The notes under the pieces were generated by a model. That model had not been told where the DNA came from, made no database searches, and worked only from the letters and a program-made list of their open reading frames with translations. A program made the translations under genes and the position numbers. From Pseudonocardia sp. (GTDB lineage: Bacteria; Actinomycetota; Actinomycetes; Mycobacteriales; Pseudonocardiaceae): a DNA stretch of 64,000 nt. This document shows positions 28,770-36,356 of the stretch, in pieces. The stretch covers positions 1 to 64,000 of the forward strand of contig JAJCYC010000032.1 of the NCBI GenBank assembly GCA_029263115.1, written 5' to 3'. How positions within the stretch are numbered: the stretch's first letter is position 1; every line of letters begins with the position of its first letter.

Positions 28770-29150
28770 CTCGGTCCCGGCGGGGGAAGGCAGCCTTCGG
28801 GTGGAGCCCGCCGAGTAGGACCGCGGTGCTGGCCAGCCCGGCGAGCAGTGTCAGCGCGGTGACGCGTCGTGGTCCCCACCACCGGGTGAGCGCGGCGATC
28901 GAGCCGGCGGTCATCGGTTGGCGTGGACCGGTCCAGCCAGCGTCCCACCGGCACGCCCACCACCGCTGAAACGGTCAGCCCGACGGTGAAGGCCGCAGTG
29001 ACCAACGGGACGGACCAACCGATGTCACCGGCAATGCTCGGGGCCATCACCGGGATCGAGTAGTACAGGACTCCATAGCTGGTGATCTGTCCGACGCACA
29101 GGCCCACAGGACCCGGCGCCGCTCAGGGCTCCGGCGGGTTGCGGCGTGAC
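28770..29150 (-). pseudogene. MFS transporter N-terminal remnant, frameshifted
   Basis: On the minus strand a stretch reads GLCVGQITSYGVLYYSIPVMAPSIAGDIGW and VPVGRWLDR (28940-29107), the first three helices of an MFS transporter. It then continues in another frame with MTAGSIAALTRWWGPRRVTALTLLAGLASTAVLL (28795-28914) before stopping. About three quarters of the transporter is absent. Related MFS genes often accompany arsC and arsO genes in actinobacterial ars loci, so this is probably a deleted island member. Confidence 0.72.
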
Positions 29151-29190
29151 GTCGGCGGGCACGGAGCCGGCCCTTGGCCGTACACCGCGG

Positions 29191-30492
29191 TCAGACCGCG
29201 GCCGCGACACGGCGGTCTCCACCGCCGTCCCGCTCCGTGGATCGGTCGAACAGTCCTGCGCCGCCGCACACGCCGGTCTCTGGCAGGACCAGTTCCACCC
29301 GCTCAGCCGCCTCCCGATCGCCCGCGAGCGCGGCCGCGATCGAGCGGACCTGCTCATACCCGGTCATCGCCAGGAAGGTCGGGGCGCGCCCGTAGCTCTT
29401 CATCCCGGCGAGGAACACGTTCGGTTCCGGCTGCGCCAACTCGCTGGCTCCGTGCGGGTACACGGTCCCACAGGAGTGCACGTTCGGGTCGATCAGCGGG
29501 GCAAGTGCGCTCGGTGCCTGCAGGGTCGGGTCCAGGCCCAGGCGAAGTTCGGACAACCACGACAGATCGGGCCGGAACCCGGTGAGCACGACGACCTCGT
29601 CGACGGGCCCCAGCAGCCGGCCGCCGAGCGACTCGAGCACCAGTCCGGAGGCCTGCGGGTGCACCGCGGCCGTGCGGAACCCGGTCACGATGCTGATCTG
29701 CCCCGCAGCGACCGCCTCCGCCGCGCGCTTACCCAGCGCGCCCCGCGCGGGCAGTTGGTCGGCCGCGCCGCCGCCGAAGGTGTTACCGACCTCGCCCCGA
29801 CGCAGCAGCCATGACACGCGCGTGCCGGGATGGGTCGCGGCCAGTTCGGCGAAGGCGACCAGCGCGGTCAGCGCCGAGTGCCCGCTGCCGGCGACCGCGA
29901 CGTGTCCACCCCCGTAGCGGGACCGCGCACCGGAATCGGTCAGGTTCGGCACCCGGTAGGTGATCCGGCCCGCAGCGGCCTGCTCGCCGAGCGCGGGCAG
30001 GCCGTCGGCGCCGAGCGGGTTGGGTTGGTTCCAGGTGCCGGAGGCGTCGATCAACGCGCGAGCGTCGATGCGTTCCTGCGTTCCGTCTCCCGACTCGACG
30101 TGCACGGTCAGCGGTTCGCTGTCGCGGCCGGCGTCGACCACGCGGTCGCGGCCCCGCCGAGCGACCCCGATCACCCGTGTGCCGAAACGCACCCGGTCAG
30201 CCAGGGCGTCCGCGAGCGGGTCGAGATAGCGCTCTGCCCAGTGCGCGCCGGTCGGGTAGGTCTCCTCGTCCGGGCCGGACCAGCCGGCCGGCGCCATCAA
30301 CCTCACCGCGGCGGGATCGATCAGCTCCGCCCACCGCGAGAACAGCCGCACGTGGTGCCACGCCCGCACTCCGGTTCCCGCTGATGTGCCGGCTTCCAGC
30401 ACCAGTGGTCGCACACCACGCTCGACCAGATGCGCCGCGGCGGCCAGACCGATCGGTCCCCCACCCACGACCACCACCGGCAGTTCGTGCAC
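29191..30492 (-). CDS. arsO: ArsO-like FAD/NAD(P)-dependent flavoprotein monooxygenase
   Basis: The 433-residue protein starts at a GTG with GAGGAACG upstream. It has an N-terminal FAD Rossmann motif VVVVGGGPIGLAAAAHL, a second NAD(P) motif VAVAGSGHSALTALVAF near residue 195, and the C-terminal GFRPDLSWL and MKSYGRAPTFLAMTGYEQVRSIAAAL segment seen in ars-linked flavoproteins. A role in oxidising trivalent arsenicals has been proposed for this family. It is divergent from the ArsR-ArsN fusion gene, with a 100-bp control region rich in ATCGAT elements between. Confidence 0.82.
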   Translation of the reverse strand: MHELPVVVVGGGPIGLAAAAHLVERGVRPLVLEAGTSAGTGVRAWHHVRLFSRWAELIDPAAVRLMAPAGWSGPDEETYPTGAHWAERYLDPLADALADRVRFGTRVIGVARRGRDRVVDAGRDSEPLTVHVESGDGTQERIDARALIDASGTWNQPNPLGADGLPALGEQAAAGRITYRVPNLTDSGARSRYGGGHVAVAGSGHSALTALVAFAELAATHPGTRVSWLLRRGEVGNTFGGGAADQLPARGALGKRAAEAVAAGQISIVTGFRTAAVHPQASGLVLESLGGRLLGPVDEVVVLTGFRPDLSWLSELRLGLDPTLQAPSALAPLIDPNVHSCGTVYPHGASELAQPEPNVFLAGMKSYGRAPTFLAMTGYEQVRSIAAALAGDREAAERVELVLPETGVCGGAGLFDRSTERDGGGDRRVAAAV

Positions 30493-30556
30493 GTCCGTTC
30501 CTCGTCTCCATCGATCCAGATCGATCCAAGGTCGTGACTGTATCGAGGCTTATCGA

Positions 30557-30592
30557 TTGACGCAACCATCGATCGTGGTCGATACTTGTGGG
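30557..30592 (+). promoter_or_regulatory. leaderless promoter with ArsR-type operator, arsR-arsN gene
   Basis: A -35 box TTGACG (30557-30562), 18-bp spacer and -10 box GATACT (30581-30586) lie so that transcription should begin at or beside the GTG start at 30593, with no room for a ribosome-binding site. The spacer holds ATCGATCG between ACCA and TGGT, and ATCGAT recurs at 30517, 30529 and 30551. These ATCGAT elements are the likely binding sites of the encoded ArsR domain. Confidence 0.7.
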
Positions 30593-31471
30593 GTGAACGC
30601 CGTTCGAGCCGCCACGCCGGCCGCCTCCACCGGTGCCTTGCCTGGACCAGCCCTGCTTTCCACGGCCGACGCCACGACCTTCGCGGAGTGCTTCGCCTGC
30701 ATAGCGGAGCCGACCAGGATCCGGCTGCTGCACGCCGTCGCGGCCGGCGGTCGGGAGGTCTCCATCGGCGAACTCACCACCGCGCTCGACATCAGCCAGT
30801 CGACGTGCTCCCACCATGTCCGCAAGCTGGCCGAGGTCGGCTTCGTGCTGCTGCGCAAGCACGGCACAGCCACGCTGGTGAAGGTCAACCCAGCGTGCTG
30901 CACCTGGCTGCCCCATGCGGCCGACGCCGTCATGGGCATGCTCGGCGCCCGACCGTGCTGCCCCGAGGATGTGCCAGCCGACGTGACCGTGCGCGCCATG
31001 CGGACCGACGACTGGCCGGCCGTGCGACGCATCTACGCCGAAGGCATCGCCACCGGTCACGCGACCTTCGAGACCGAGGTCCCCGACCGCCGAACCCTCG
31101 AACAGAAATGGTTGGCAGGTCATCGCTGGGTCGCGGAGATCGACGGCCGGGTCGCCGGATGGGCAGCCCTCACAGCGGCCTCGAACCGCGGCGTCTACGC
31201 CGGAGTGGCGGAGAACTCGATCTATGTAGGTGAGGCCTCCCGGGCCCGAGGTGTCGGCAAGGCGCTGATCCGTCACCAGGTCATCGCCGCCGACCACCAC
31301 GACATCTGGACCCTTCAAACCTCGATGTTTCCCGAGAACCGGGCCAGCATCGCTCTGCATCTCTCCGCCGGCTTCCGCACCCTCGGCGTCCGCGAACGCA
31401 TCGCACAGCACCACGGCACCTGGCGGGACACCGTCCTGCTCGAACGGCGCCGCGCCGCCGACCCAGCCTGA
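30593..31471 (+). CDS. arsN: ArsR regulator fused to ArsN-type GNAT acetyltransferase
   Basis: The 292-residue fusion has an ArsR winged helix at residues 28-105 (CIAEPTRIRLLHAV, recognition helix SQSTCSHHVRKLAEVGFVLLRKHG) with Cys residues in NPACCTW and RPCCPED. A GNAT domain follows at about 125-285 (VTVRAMRTDDWPAVRRIYAEGI, GHATFETEVPD, EASRARGVGKALIRH as the acetyl-CoA loop). The GNAT part resembles phosphinothricin acetyltransferases and ArsN1, which inactivates the organoarsenical antibiotic arsinothricin. So a sensor and its resistance enzyme share one chain. It is probably autoregulated from its leaderless promoter. Confidence 0.9.
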   Translation: MNAVRAATPAASTGALPGPALLSTADATTFAECFACIAEPTRIRLLHAVAAGGREVSIGELTTALDISQSTCSHHVRKLAEVGFVLLRKHGTATLVKVNPACCTWLPHAADAVMGMLGARPCCPEDVPADVTVRAMRTDDWPAVRRIYAEGIATGHATFETEVPDRRTLEQKWLAGHRWVAEIDGRVAGWAALTAASNRGVYAGVAENSIYVGEASRARGVGKALIRHQVIAADHHDIWTLQTSMFPENRASIALHLSAGFRTLGVRERIAQHHGTWRDTVLLERRRAADPA

Positions 31472-31575
31472 GGCAGGACCCGTTCCTGCCTGGCGACCAG
31501 CTGCGTCCATCTGCCTCCGTCGACGTCAGTAGGAGGGGGCCCACCGTGGGTGCCGAAATCGACAGGAGGCCGGAC

Positions 31576-32187
31576 ATGGCGACGCCGCAGCTCTCCCCCG
31601 AGGCACATCCCCTCACCGAGCAGATGTGGCACGACGTACTGGCCCGGCTGCGAGCGTTCGTGGGTCGGCGGATCGCTGACCCGCACCGGGCGGACGACCT
31701 GGTCGGTGAGATCGTGCTGCGCATCCACCAGCACGTCGACTCGGTGGACGACCGCGAACGGCTGCTCAACTGGGTCGGCCGGGTCGCGCGCAACGCCGTG
31801 ATCGACGAGTACCGTCGCGCCGGGCGAGCCCGGGAGCAGGTCGGGCCGGTACCCGATGACACCGCGGCCCCGGATGCGGTGTCGACCGGGGTGGACGAGT
31901 CCGCCGTGCTCCGCGAGCTGGCCGCCTGCATGCGTCCGCTGCTCGGTGGTCTGCCGCCCGAGCAGCACCGGGCCGTGGAACTGATCGACCTCGAGGGATG
32001 GACACAGCAGCGGGCCGCGCAGCAGGAGGGCATCTCGTTGTCGGGCATGAAGTCTCGGGTCCAGCGCGGCCGCAGACGCCTGGCCGAGCTGCTCAACCAG
32101 TGTTGCGCGCTGACTCTGGACGTCCGGGGCCTACCGATGGACTACACCCCGCAGCAGCGCTGCGACTGCGGGTCCGAGCAACGGTGA
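31576..32187 (+). CDS. SigZ-like sigma factor with Cys-rich C-terminal tail
   Basis: The 203-residue protein starts at an ATG with AGGAGG six bases upstream. It has sigma region 2 (FVGRRIADPHRADDLVGEIVLRIHQHV, WVGRVARNAVIDEYRRAGR) and region 4 (LPPEQHRAVELIDLEGWTQQRAAQQEGISLSGMKSRVQRGRRRLAELL). The last 30 residues carry Cys176-Cys177 and Cys196-x-Cys198. Such tails occur in SigZ-type factors. Placed among ArsR and ArsI genes, the thiols could bind As(III) and make the factor arsenic-responsive (inference). No anti-sigma gene is adjacent. Confidence 0.82.
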   Translation: MATPQLSPEAHPLTEQMWHDVLARLRAFVGRRIADPHRADDLVGEIVLRIHQHVDSVDDRERLLNWVGRVARNAVIDEYRRAGRAREQVGPVPDDTAAPDAVSTGVDESAVLRELAACMRPLLGGLPPEQHRAVELIDLEGWTQQRAAQQEGISLSGMKSRVQRGRRRLAELLNQCCALTLDVRGLPMDYTPQQRCDCGSEQR

Positions 32188-32228
32188 CCAGACCGTCCGG
32201 GGCTGGTCACCGTCCCCGGTCCGGACGG

Positions 32229-32690
32229 TCAGGTGCAGCAACTGCTCGTCGCGGTGTCCTCGGCCGCGCACTTCACCGCGCACACCGACGTTGCCGAGCC
32301 CTCGGGGTTACCCGGGGCGTCCTCGATGACGCTGTAGTACTCCCACCAGCCGTGCGGCACGTCCGGGGCTGCCACGAAAACCTTGTCCTGGCTGGCATGG
32401 CAGCACACGTCCCGCTCCGCCACCGTCGTGTCGAGACCGGCGGACCGGAAGCGGGTCAGCGCAGAGGCGACGTCCTCGGCCGTTGCCGCTTCCACCCCGA
32501 GATGGTTCAGCCGTTCGCCGGCCTCGCGGTTCTCGATCAGGACCAGTTTCAGCGGCGGGTCCTCGACCGCGAAGTTGGCGTATCTGTCGTGCAGCTTGTA
32601 CGGCTCGGCACCGAACATGCGGCGGTAGAACGCGACCGCCGCGCTCAGGTCGGTGACATTGAGCGCCAGCTGGACTCGCGTGGTGGACAT
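32229..32690 (-). CDS. arsI: ArsI-type C-As lyase, second copy with Cys-rich tail
   Basis: The 153-residue VOC protein has the ArsI vicinal pair Cys96-Cys97 (RDVCCHASQDK) and likely ligands His63 and Glu117, at the same spacing as characterised ArsI. It is about half identical to the copy at 25534. It has a C-terminal extension of some 28 residues ending in SSCCT with two more Cys (CAVKC), like tails that bind trivalent arsenic. It is divergent from the ArsR-LMW-PTP gene, and the 31-bp operator lies in between. Confidence 0.87.
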   Translation of the reverse strand: MSTTRVQLALNVTDLSAAVAFYRRMFGAEPYKLHDRYANFAVEDPPLKLVLIENREAGERLNHLGVEAATAEDVASALTRFRSAGLDTTVAERDVCCHASQDKVFVAAPDVPHGWWEYYSVIEDAPGNPEGSATSVCAVKCAAEDTATSSCCT

Positions 32691-32796
32691 CGCTCGAACT
32701 CCTCTTCATTCGGAAACGCGGACACCACCACTGACGTCAGGACCGCGAGAAGGACGCGCCGGCTGACGGTGCCGGCTGATTGACACCGGAATCTCA

Positions 32797-32827
32797 CTCA
32801 GTCATCATTGACTCAATGAGCACTGAG
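32797..32827. promoter_or_regulatory. 31-bp nested inverted-repeat operator across the arsR-PTP start codon
   Basis: Outer arms CTCAGT (32797-32802) and ACTGAG (32822-32827) and inner arms TCATTGA / TCAATGA around a single C form a near-perfect dyad. The ATG at 32816 lies inside the right half. A TTGACA box at 32779-32784 and a weak -10 CATCAT some 17 bp on would put the start of transcription at the ATG. Occupation by the ArsR domain would block both transcription and start. Confidence 0.72.
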
Positions 32828-33580
32828 CGAACATCCGAGTTGGAGCGGCGGGCCGCCATCCACCGCGCCCTGGGTGACCCGGGGCGGCTCGCGCTGGTCG
32901 ACGCGCTGGTCCACGGAGATGCGTCCCCCTCCGAGCTCCAGCGGGCGCTGGGGATGACCTCGAACCTGCTGGCGCACCACGTCGACGTCCTGGCTGGGGT
33001 AGGTCTGGTGCGACGGGGCCGCTCGGAGGGCGACCGTCGCCGTTCCTACCTCACCCTCGTGCCCGACTCGCTCGACCGCCTGGGTGTCAGCGACGGGTTC
33101 CGCGCGGAACGGATCGTGTTCGTCTGCACCGAGAACGCCGCCCGATCCCAACTCGCCGCCGCGCTGTGGACCGGGCAGAGCCAGGTGCCGGTCGCCTCCG
33201 CCGGCACGCACCCCGCCGTCCGGATCCACCCCGGCGCACTCGCGGCCGCGCACCGCCACGAGCTGGACCTCACACCGCAGCGGCCGCGCAGGCTGGACGA
33301 CGTTCTCCGCGCCGGGGACATGGTGATCACCGTGTGCGACCGCGCGCACGAGGAACTGCCCACCGACCCACCCCACGCGCACTGGTCGATCGCCGATCCC
33401 GCACGGGCCGGCACCGACGAAGCGTTCGACGCCGCGTTCCGCGAGCTGACCGACCGCGTCGGGCGACTCGCTCCCACCGCTCGACCGGCCCAGTCCGACC
33501 CGGCCCAGTCCGACCCAGCCCAGTCCGACCCGGCCCAGTCCGACCCAGTGCAGTCCACCCGCCGATGGAGGCAGAAATGA
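32816..33580 (+). CDS. ArsR regulator fused to LMW-PTP (arsenate-reductase-like) domain
   Basis: The 254-residue fusion has an ArsR-like winged helix at residues 8-88 (RALGDPGRLALVDALVHG, recognition helix SNLLAHHVDVLAGVGLVRRG) but without the CVC metal motif. A phosphatase-fold domain with P-loop CTENAARS (Cys104 to Ser111) follows, and DRAHEELP-type segments. The tail from about 225 is a repeat of Ala-Gln-Ser-Asp-Pro encoded by a 15-bp tandem repeat. It overlaps arsC2 by 4 bp. The reductase part might sense arsenate or supply activity; which it does is unknown. Confidence 0.88.
   Translation: MSTERTSELERRAAIHRALGDPGRLALVDALVHGDASPSELQRALGMTSNLLAHHVDVLAGVGLVRRGRSEGDRRRSYLTLVPDSLDRLGVSDGFRAERIVFVCTENAARSQLAAALWTGQSQVPVASAGTHPAVRIHPGALAAAHRHELDLTPQRPRRLDDVLRAGDMVITVCDRAHEELPTDPPHAHWSIADPARAGTDEAFDAAFRELTDRVGRLAPTARPAQSDPAQSDPAQSDPAQSDPVQSTRRWRQK
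33491..33557 (+). repeat. 15-bp tandem repeat (four units plus part) in the arsR-PTP 3' end
   Basis: Units of CAGTCCGACCCGGCC (third-last bases vary GG/AG) run at 33491, 33506, 33521 and 33536, with a partial fifth. They encode QSDPA repeats after the folded domain. Copy number is likely to vary between strains, and the frame is always kept because the unit is 15 bp. Confidence 0.9.
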
Positions 33581-34233
33581 CCAGCACCTGGCACCGCGAC
33601 ACCCTTTCCATCGACCAGAAACTCGCGCTGAAGACAGCGGCCGGCAACCTCGGCCGGGAGTTCGACGGGATCTTCGGCGTGGAAACGATCGAGCGTTTCC
33701 TGCACTCCTCCTACGACGATTTCGCCGGCCGCGCCGTCATCATGAACTACCTCCCCCTGCTGGCCGAGCGCTTCGCCCGCCAGCGCCTGCGCGCACTGGC
33801 CAAGGTAGAGGGCAAGGCCCTGACCGGAACCCCCGTCGTACTGTTCCTGTGCACCCACAACGCCGGGCGCTCCCAGATGGCGCTCGGGTTCTTCACCCAC
33901 CTCGCCGGCGACCGGGCTCTCGCGTGGTCGGGCGGCTCCGAACCCGCGGGCACCATCAACCCGGCCGCTATCGAGGCGATGGCGGAACGCGGCATCGACA
34001 TCTCGGGCGAGTACCCCAAGCCCTGGACCGACGAGATCGTCCGCGCCGCCGACGTCGTGATCACCATGGGCTGCGGCGACGCCTGCCCGGTCTTCCCCGG
34101 GCGCCGCTACGAGGAATGGGTCCTCGACGACCCCGCCGGCAAGACCATCGACGAGATCCGCCCGGTCCGCGACCAGATCGAACACCGCGTGCGTAACCTG
34201 CTCACCGAGATCACCGCTCCGGGGCCCGTCTGA
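33577..34233 (+). CDS. arsC: arsenate reductase with N-terminal helical domain
   Basis: The 218-residue protein starts at an ATG overlapping the previous stop (ATGA). Residues 10-75 form a three-helix domain (LGREFDGIFGVETIERFLHSS, MNYLPLLAERFARQR) found in some actinobacterial protein-tyrosine-phosphatase-like arsenate reductases. The reductase domain has P-loop CTHNAGRS (Cys92 to Ser99) and the ITMGCGDACPVFPGRRYEEW segment. It is a close relative of the first ArsC at 28334 in the core domain. Translational coupling to the ArsR fusion makes it part of the same arsenic-induced unit. Confidence 0.92.
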   Translation: MTSTWHRDTLSIDQKLALKTAAGNLGREFDGIFGVETIERFLHSSYDDFAGRAVIMNYLPLLAERFARQRLRALAKVEGKALTGTPVVLFLCTHNAGRSQMALGFFTHLAGDRALAWSGGSEPAGTINPAAIEAMAERGIDISGEYPKPWTDEIVRAADVVITMGCGDACPVFPGRRYEEWVLDDPAGKTIDEIRPVRDQIEHRVRNLLTEITAPGPV

Positions 34234-34274
34234 ACAGGCCACCCGAGGGAGCAGAACGAGCAGCACCGGACGTC

Positions 34275-34856
34275 TCAGCCGTGGGAGAGGTAGCCGGTGG
34301 CGAGTTCCGCGATCTCGGACGCTGCGTGCTCGATGCTGTCGCCGGGCCGGACAATGTGGCTGAGGGCGAGCCGGACGGTGGCCTTGGCGGCGAGCCGGGT
34401 CCGACGTGGGGCCAGTTCGGGCCAGCGTTCCAGGGTGGCCGCGGTCATCCGTTCGGTGGCGTAGTCGATGACCGCGGTGCCCTCGCTGGTGAGCAAGGGT
34501 AGGAAGTCCACGCTCGCGTCCCCGGTGAGCACTGAGGTGAGCAGCGGGTCGGACGCTGCGGCGCGCAGTGCCGAGAGCGTGGCCTGTTCCCAGCCGGTAC
34601 GCAGATCCGTCGAGGTGGTGAGCACGGACCGGACATCGTCGAGGAACCGTGCGGTGACCCGCAGGATGAGCGCCTCGGCCAGGCTGGCCTTGCTGCCGAA
34701 TTCGTTGTACACGGTCCGGCGGCTCACCCCGGCCTGCTCGGCGATCGCTTGCATGCGCAGGCCCCGCCACCCGCCCCTGGACACCTCTGCCCCAGCGGCG
34801 TCGAGCAACTCCTCGCGCAGTTGGACGCGTACCCGCTCGGTGAAGGTCGGCAACAT
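34275..34856 (-). CDS. TetR-family regulator
   Basis: The 193-residue repressor has an N-terminal helix-turn-helix (AEQAGVSRRTVYNEFGSKASLAEAL, about residues 40-65) and a variable C-terminal ligand domain. It is divergent from a P450 gene, with 153 bp between. That space holds a perfect inverted repeat with TGTGCAC cores and two more half-sites, one beside its own start. This points to autoregulation and control of the P450/WS-DGAT genes. The ligand is not known; a steroid or fatty-acid derivative is possible from the target genes. Confidence 0.9.
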   Translation of the reverse strand: MLPTFTERVRVQLREELLDAAGAEVSRGGWRGLRMQAIAEQAGVSRRTVYNEFGSKASLAEALILRVTARFLDDVRSVLTTSTDLRTGWEQATLSALRAAASDPLLTSVLTGDASVDFLPLLTSEGTAVIDYATERMTAATLERWPELAPRRTRLAAKATVRLALSHIVRPGDSIEHAASEIAELATGYLSHG

Positions 34857-34922
34857 GACCACAGTGTGCACGGAAGGCCGACTCAGGAGCAATGTCTGCA
34901 CGGACCTGCGATCAACGCCCAT

Positions 34923-34954
34923 GTAGTGCACAGAATCTTTTTCTTGTGCACTAC
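34923..34954. promoter_or_regulatory. TetR operator: 10-bp perfect inverted repeat GTAGTGCACA / TGTGCACTAC
   Basis: The arms (34923-34932, 34945-34954) are separated by 12 AT-rich bases. Extra TGTGCAC half-sites occur near 34864 and 34975. The block lies midway between the TetR gene and the P450 gene it diverges from. Confidence 0.85.
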
Positions 34955-35009
34955 TCGCACTCTGTGGCATCATCTGTGCACCACCACGACGACCGATGGG
35001 GGCTCGACG

Positions 35010-36344
35010 ATGAGCGACACCGGAGTGTTCGAGGGCCAGGGAACCGGCCTCACCCAGCACGCGAGCGGAGATCCGGACCGGCCGCACGACGAGATCAATA
35101 TTTCGGCGAAGGCGTTCTGGTCGACCACCGCCGACGAGCGGGAGAAGACCTTCGCGATGCTGCGCGGGGAGCGACCGATCACCTGGCAGCCGCCGTTGGA
35201 GGACAATCTGCTGCCGGTCGCGGATGACTACGGCTACTGGGCGGTCACCACGCACCGCCACCTGGTCGAGGTCACCAAGCGTCCGGACGATTTCCTGTCC
35301 GGTCCGGGCATCGTCGGGGACAACATGCCCACCGAGATGCTGGAGGCCGCGCAATCGATCATCGCAATGGATGCGCCCCGGCACACCAAGCTGCGCCGCT
35401 TGATGTCGGCGGCGTTCACTCCGAAGCAGATGCGCCGCATCGAGGACCGGATCAAGGCCAACGCGACCAAGGTCGTGGACAACCTGATCGAGCAGGCACG
35501 CAGGTCACCGGACGGCTGGGTGGACTGGGTGGCCGAGTGCGGTTCGCTGCTGCCGATGCACAACTTCAACGACATGATGGGGGTGCCCGAGGGGGAGCGT
35601 GAGCGCACCAGCCATGAGATGACGGTGTTCATGTCCTGGGGCGACGACGAGGTCTCCGGGGCCACCCTCGAGCAGAAGTTCGCCACCATGCTCGGTTCGC
35701 TGACCTACATGCACGAGCTGTCGGCGCGCACGGTGGCCGAGCGTCGGGAGAATCCGAAGGACGACCTGTTCACCTCGCTGGCCCAGGCGGAGGTGGACGG
35801 TGAGCGGCTGACCGACCACGAGATCGGCTCGTTCTTCGTACTGCTGACCATCGCCGGCAACGACACCACCCGCCAGTCCTTGGCCCACGGCGTGCGGGCC
35901 CTGACCACCCACCCCGAACAGCGGGCCTGGCTGGTCGGGGACCTCGAGGGCCGGGTGGGCACGGCCGTCGAGGAGATGGTGCGGTGGGCGACGCCGATCA
36001 TGACCTTCCGGCGGACCGCCTCGCGGGACTGCGAGCTGGACGGTGTGCGGATCACCAGGGGCGACAAGCTGATCATGTTCTACAGCTCCGCCAATCGCGA
36101 CGAGCAGGCCATCGAGCGGCCGCACGAGCTGGATCTCTCGCGGCATCCGAACCCGCACGTCTCCTTCGGCGGGGGCGGCATCCACCACTGCCTGGGCAAC
36201 CAGCTGGCCCGCTTCCAGCTACGGGCGTTGTTCGTGGAGCTGCTGACCCGTTGCCCGGATGTCGTGGCCGGGGAGCCTGAGCTGTCCCCGGGCAGCTTCT
36301 TCCACGTGGTCAAGCGCATGCCCTGCCGCCCGCTCCCGCGCTGA
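35010..36344 (+). CDS. cytochrome P450
   Basis: The 444-residue enzyme has the I-helix oxygen site IAGNDTTRQS, the ExxR motif (EEMVRW) and the haem loop FGGGGIHHCLGNQLAR with Cys394 as thiolate ligand. The substrate cannot be told from sequence. Its overall pattern resembles actinobacterial P450s that act on sterol or branched lipid chains. It is followed after 12 bp by a wax-ester synthase gene and so probably shares an operon under the divergent TetR. Confidence 0.93.
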   Translation: MSDTGVFEGQGTGLTQHASGDPDRPHDEINISAKAFWSTTADEREKTFAMLRGERPITWQPPLEDNLLPVADDYGYWAVTTHRHLVEVTKRPDDFLSGPGIVGDNMPTEMLEAAQSIIAMDAPRHTKLRRLMSAAFTPKQMRRIEDRIKANATKVVDNLIEQARRSPDGWVDWVAECGSLLPMHNFNDMMGVPEGERERTSHEMTVFMSWGDDEVSGATLEQKFATMLGSLTYMHELSARTVAERRENPKDDLFTSLAQAEVDGERLTDHEIGSFFVLLTIAGNDTTRQSLAHGVRALTTHPEQRAWLVGDLEGRVGTAVEEMVRWATPIMTFRRTASRDCELDGVRITRGDKLIMFYSSANRDEQAIERPHELDLSRHPNPHVSFGGGGIHHCLGNQLARFQLRALFVELLTRCPDVVAGEPELSPGSFFHVVKRMPCRPLPR

Positions 36345-36356
36345 GGAAGGCCGGTC

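Noticed and set aside
29146-29814. A 222-codon frame on the plus strand
   Set aside because: Antisense shadow of the ArsO-like gene, which has full FAD and NAD(P) motifs.
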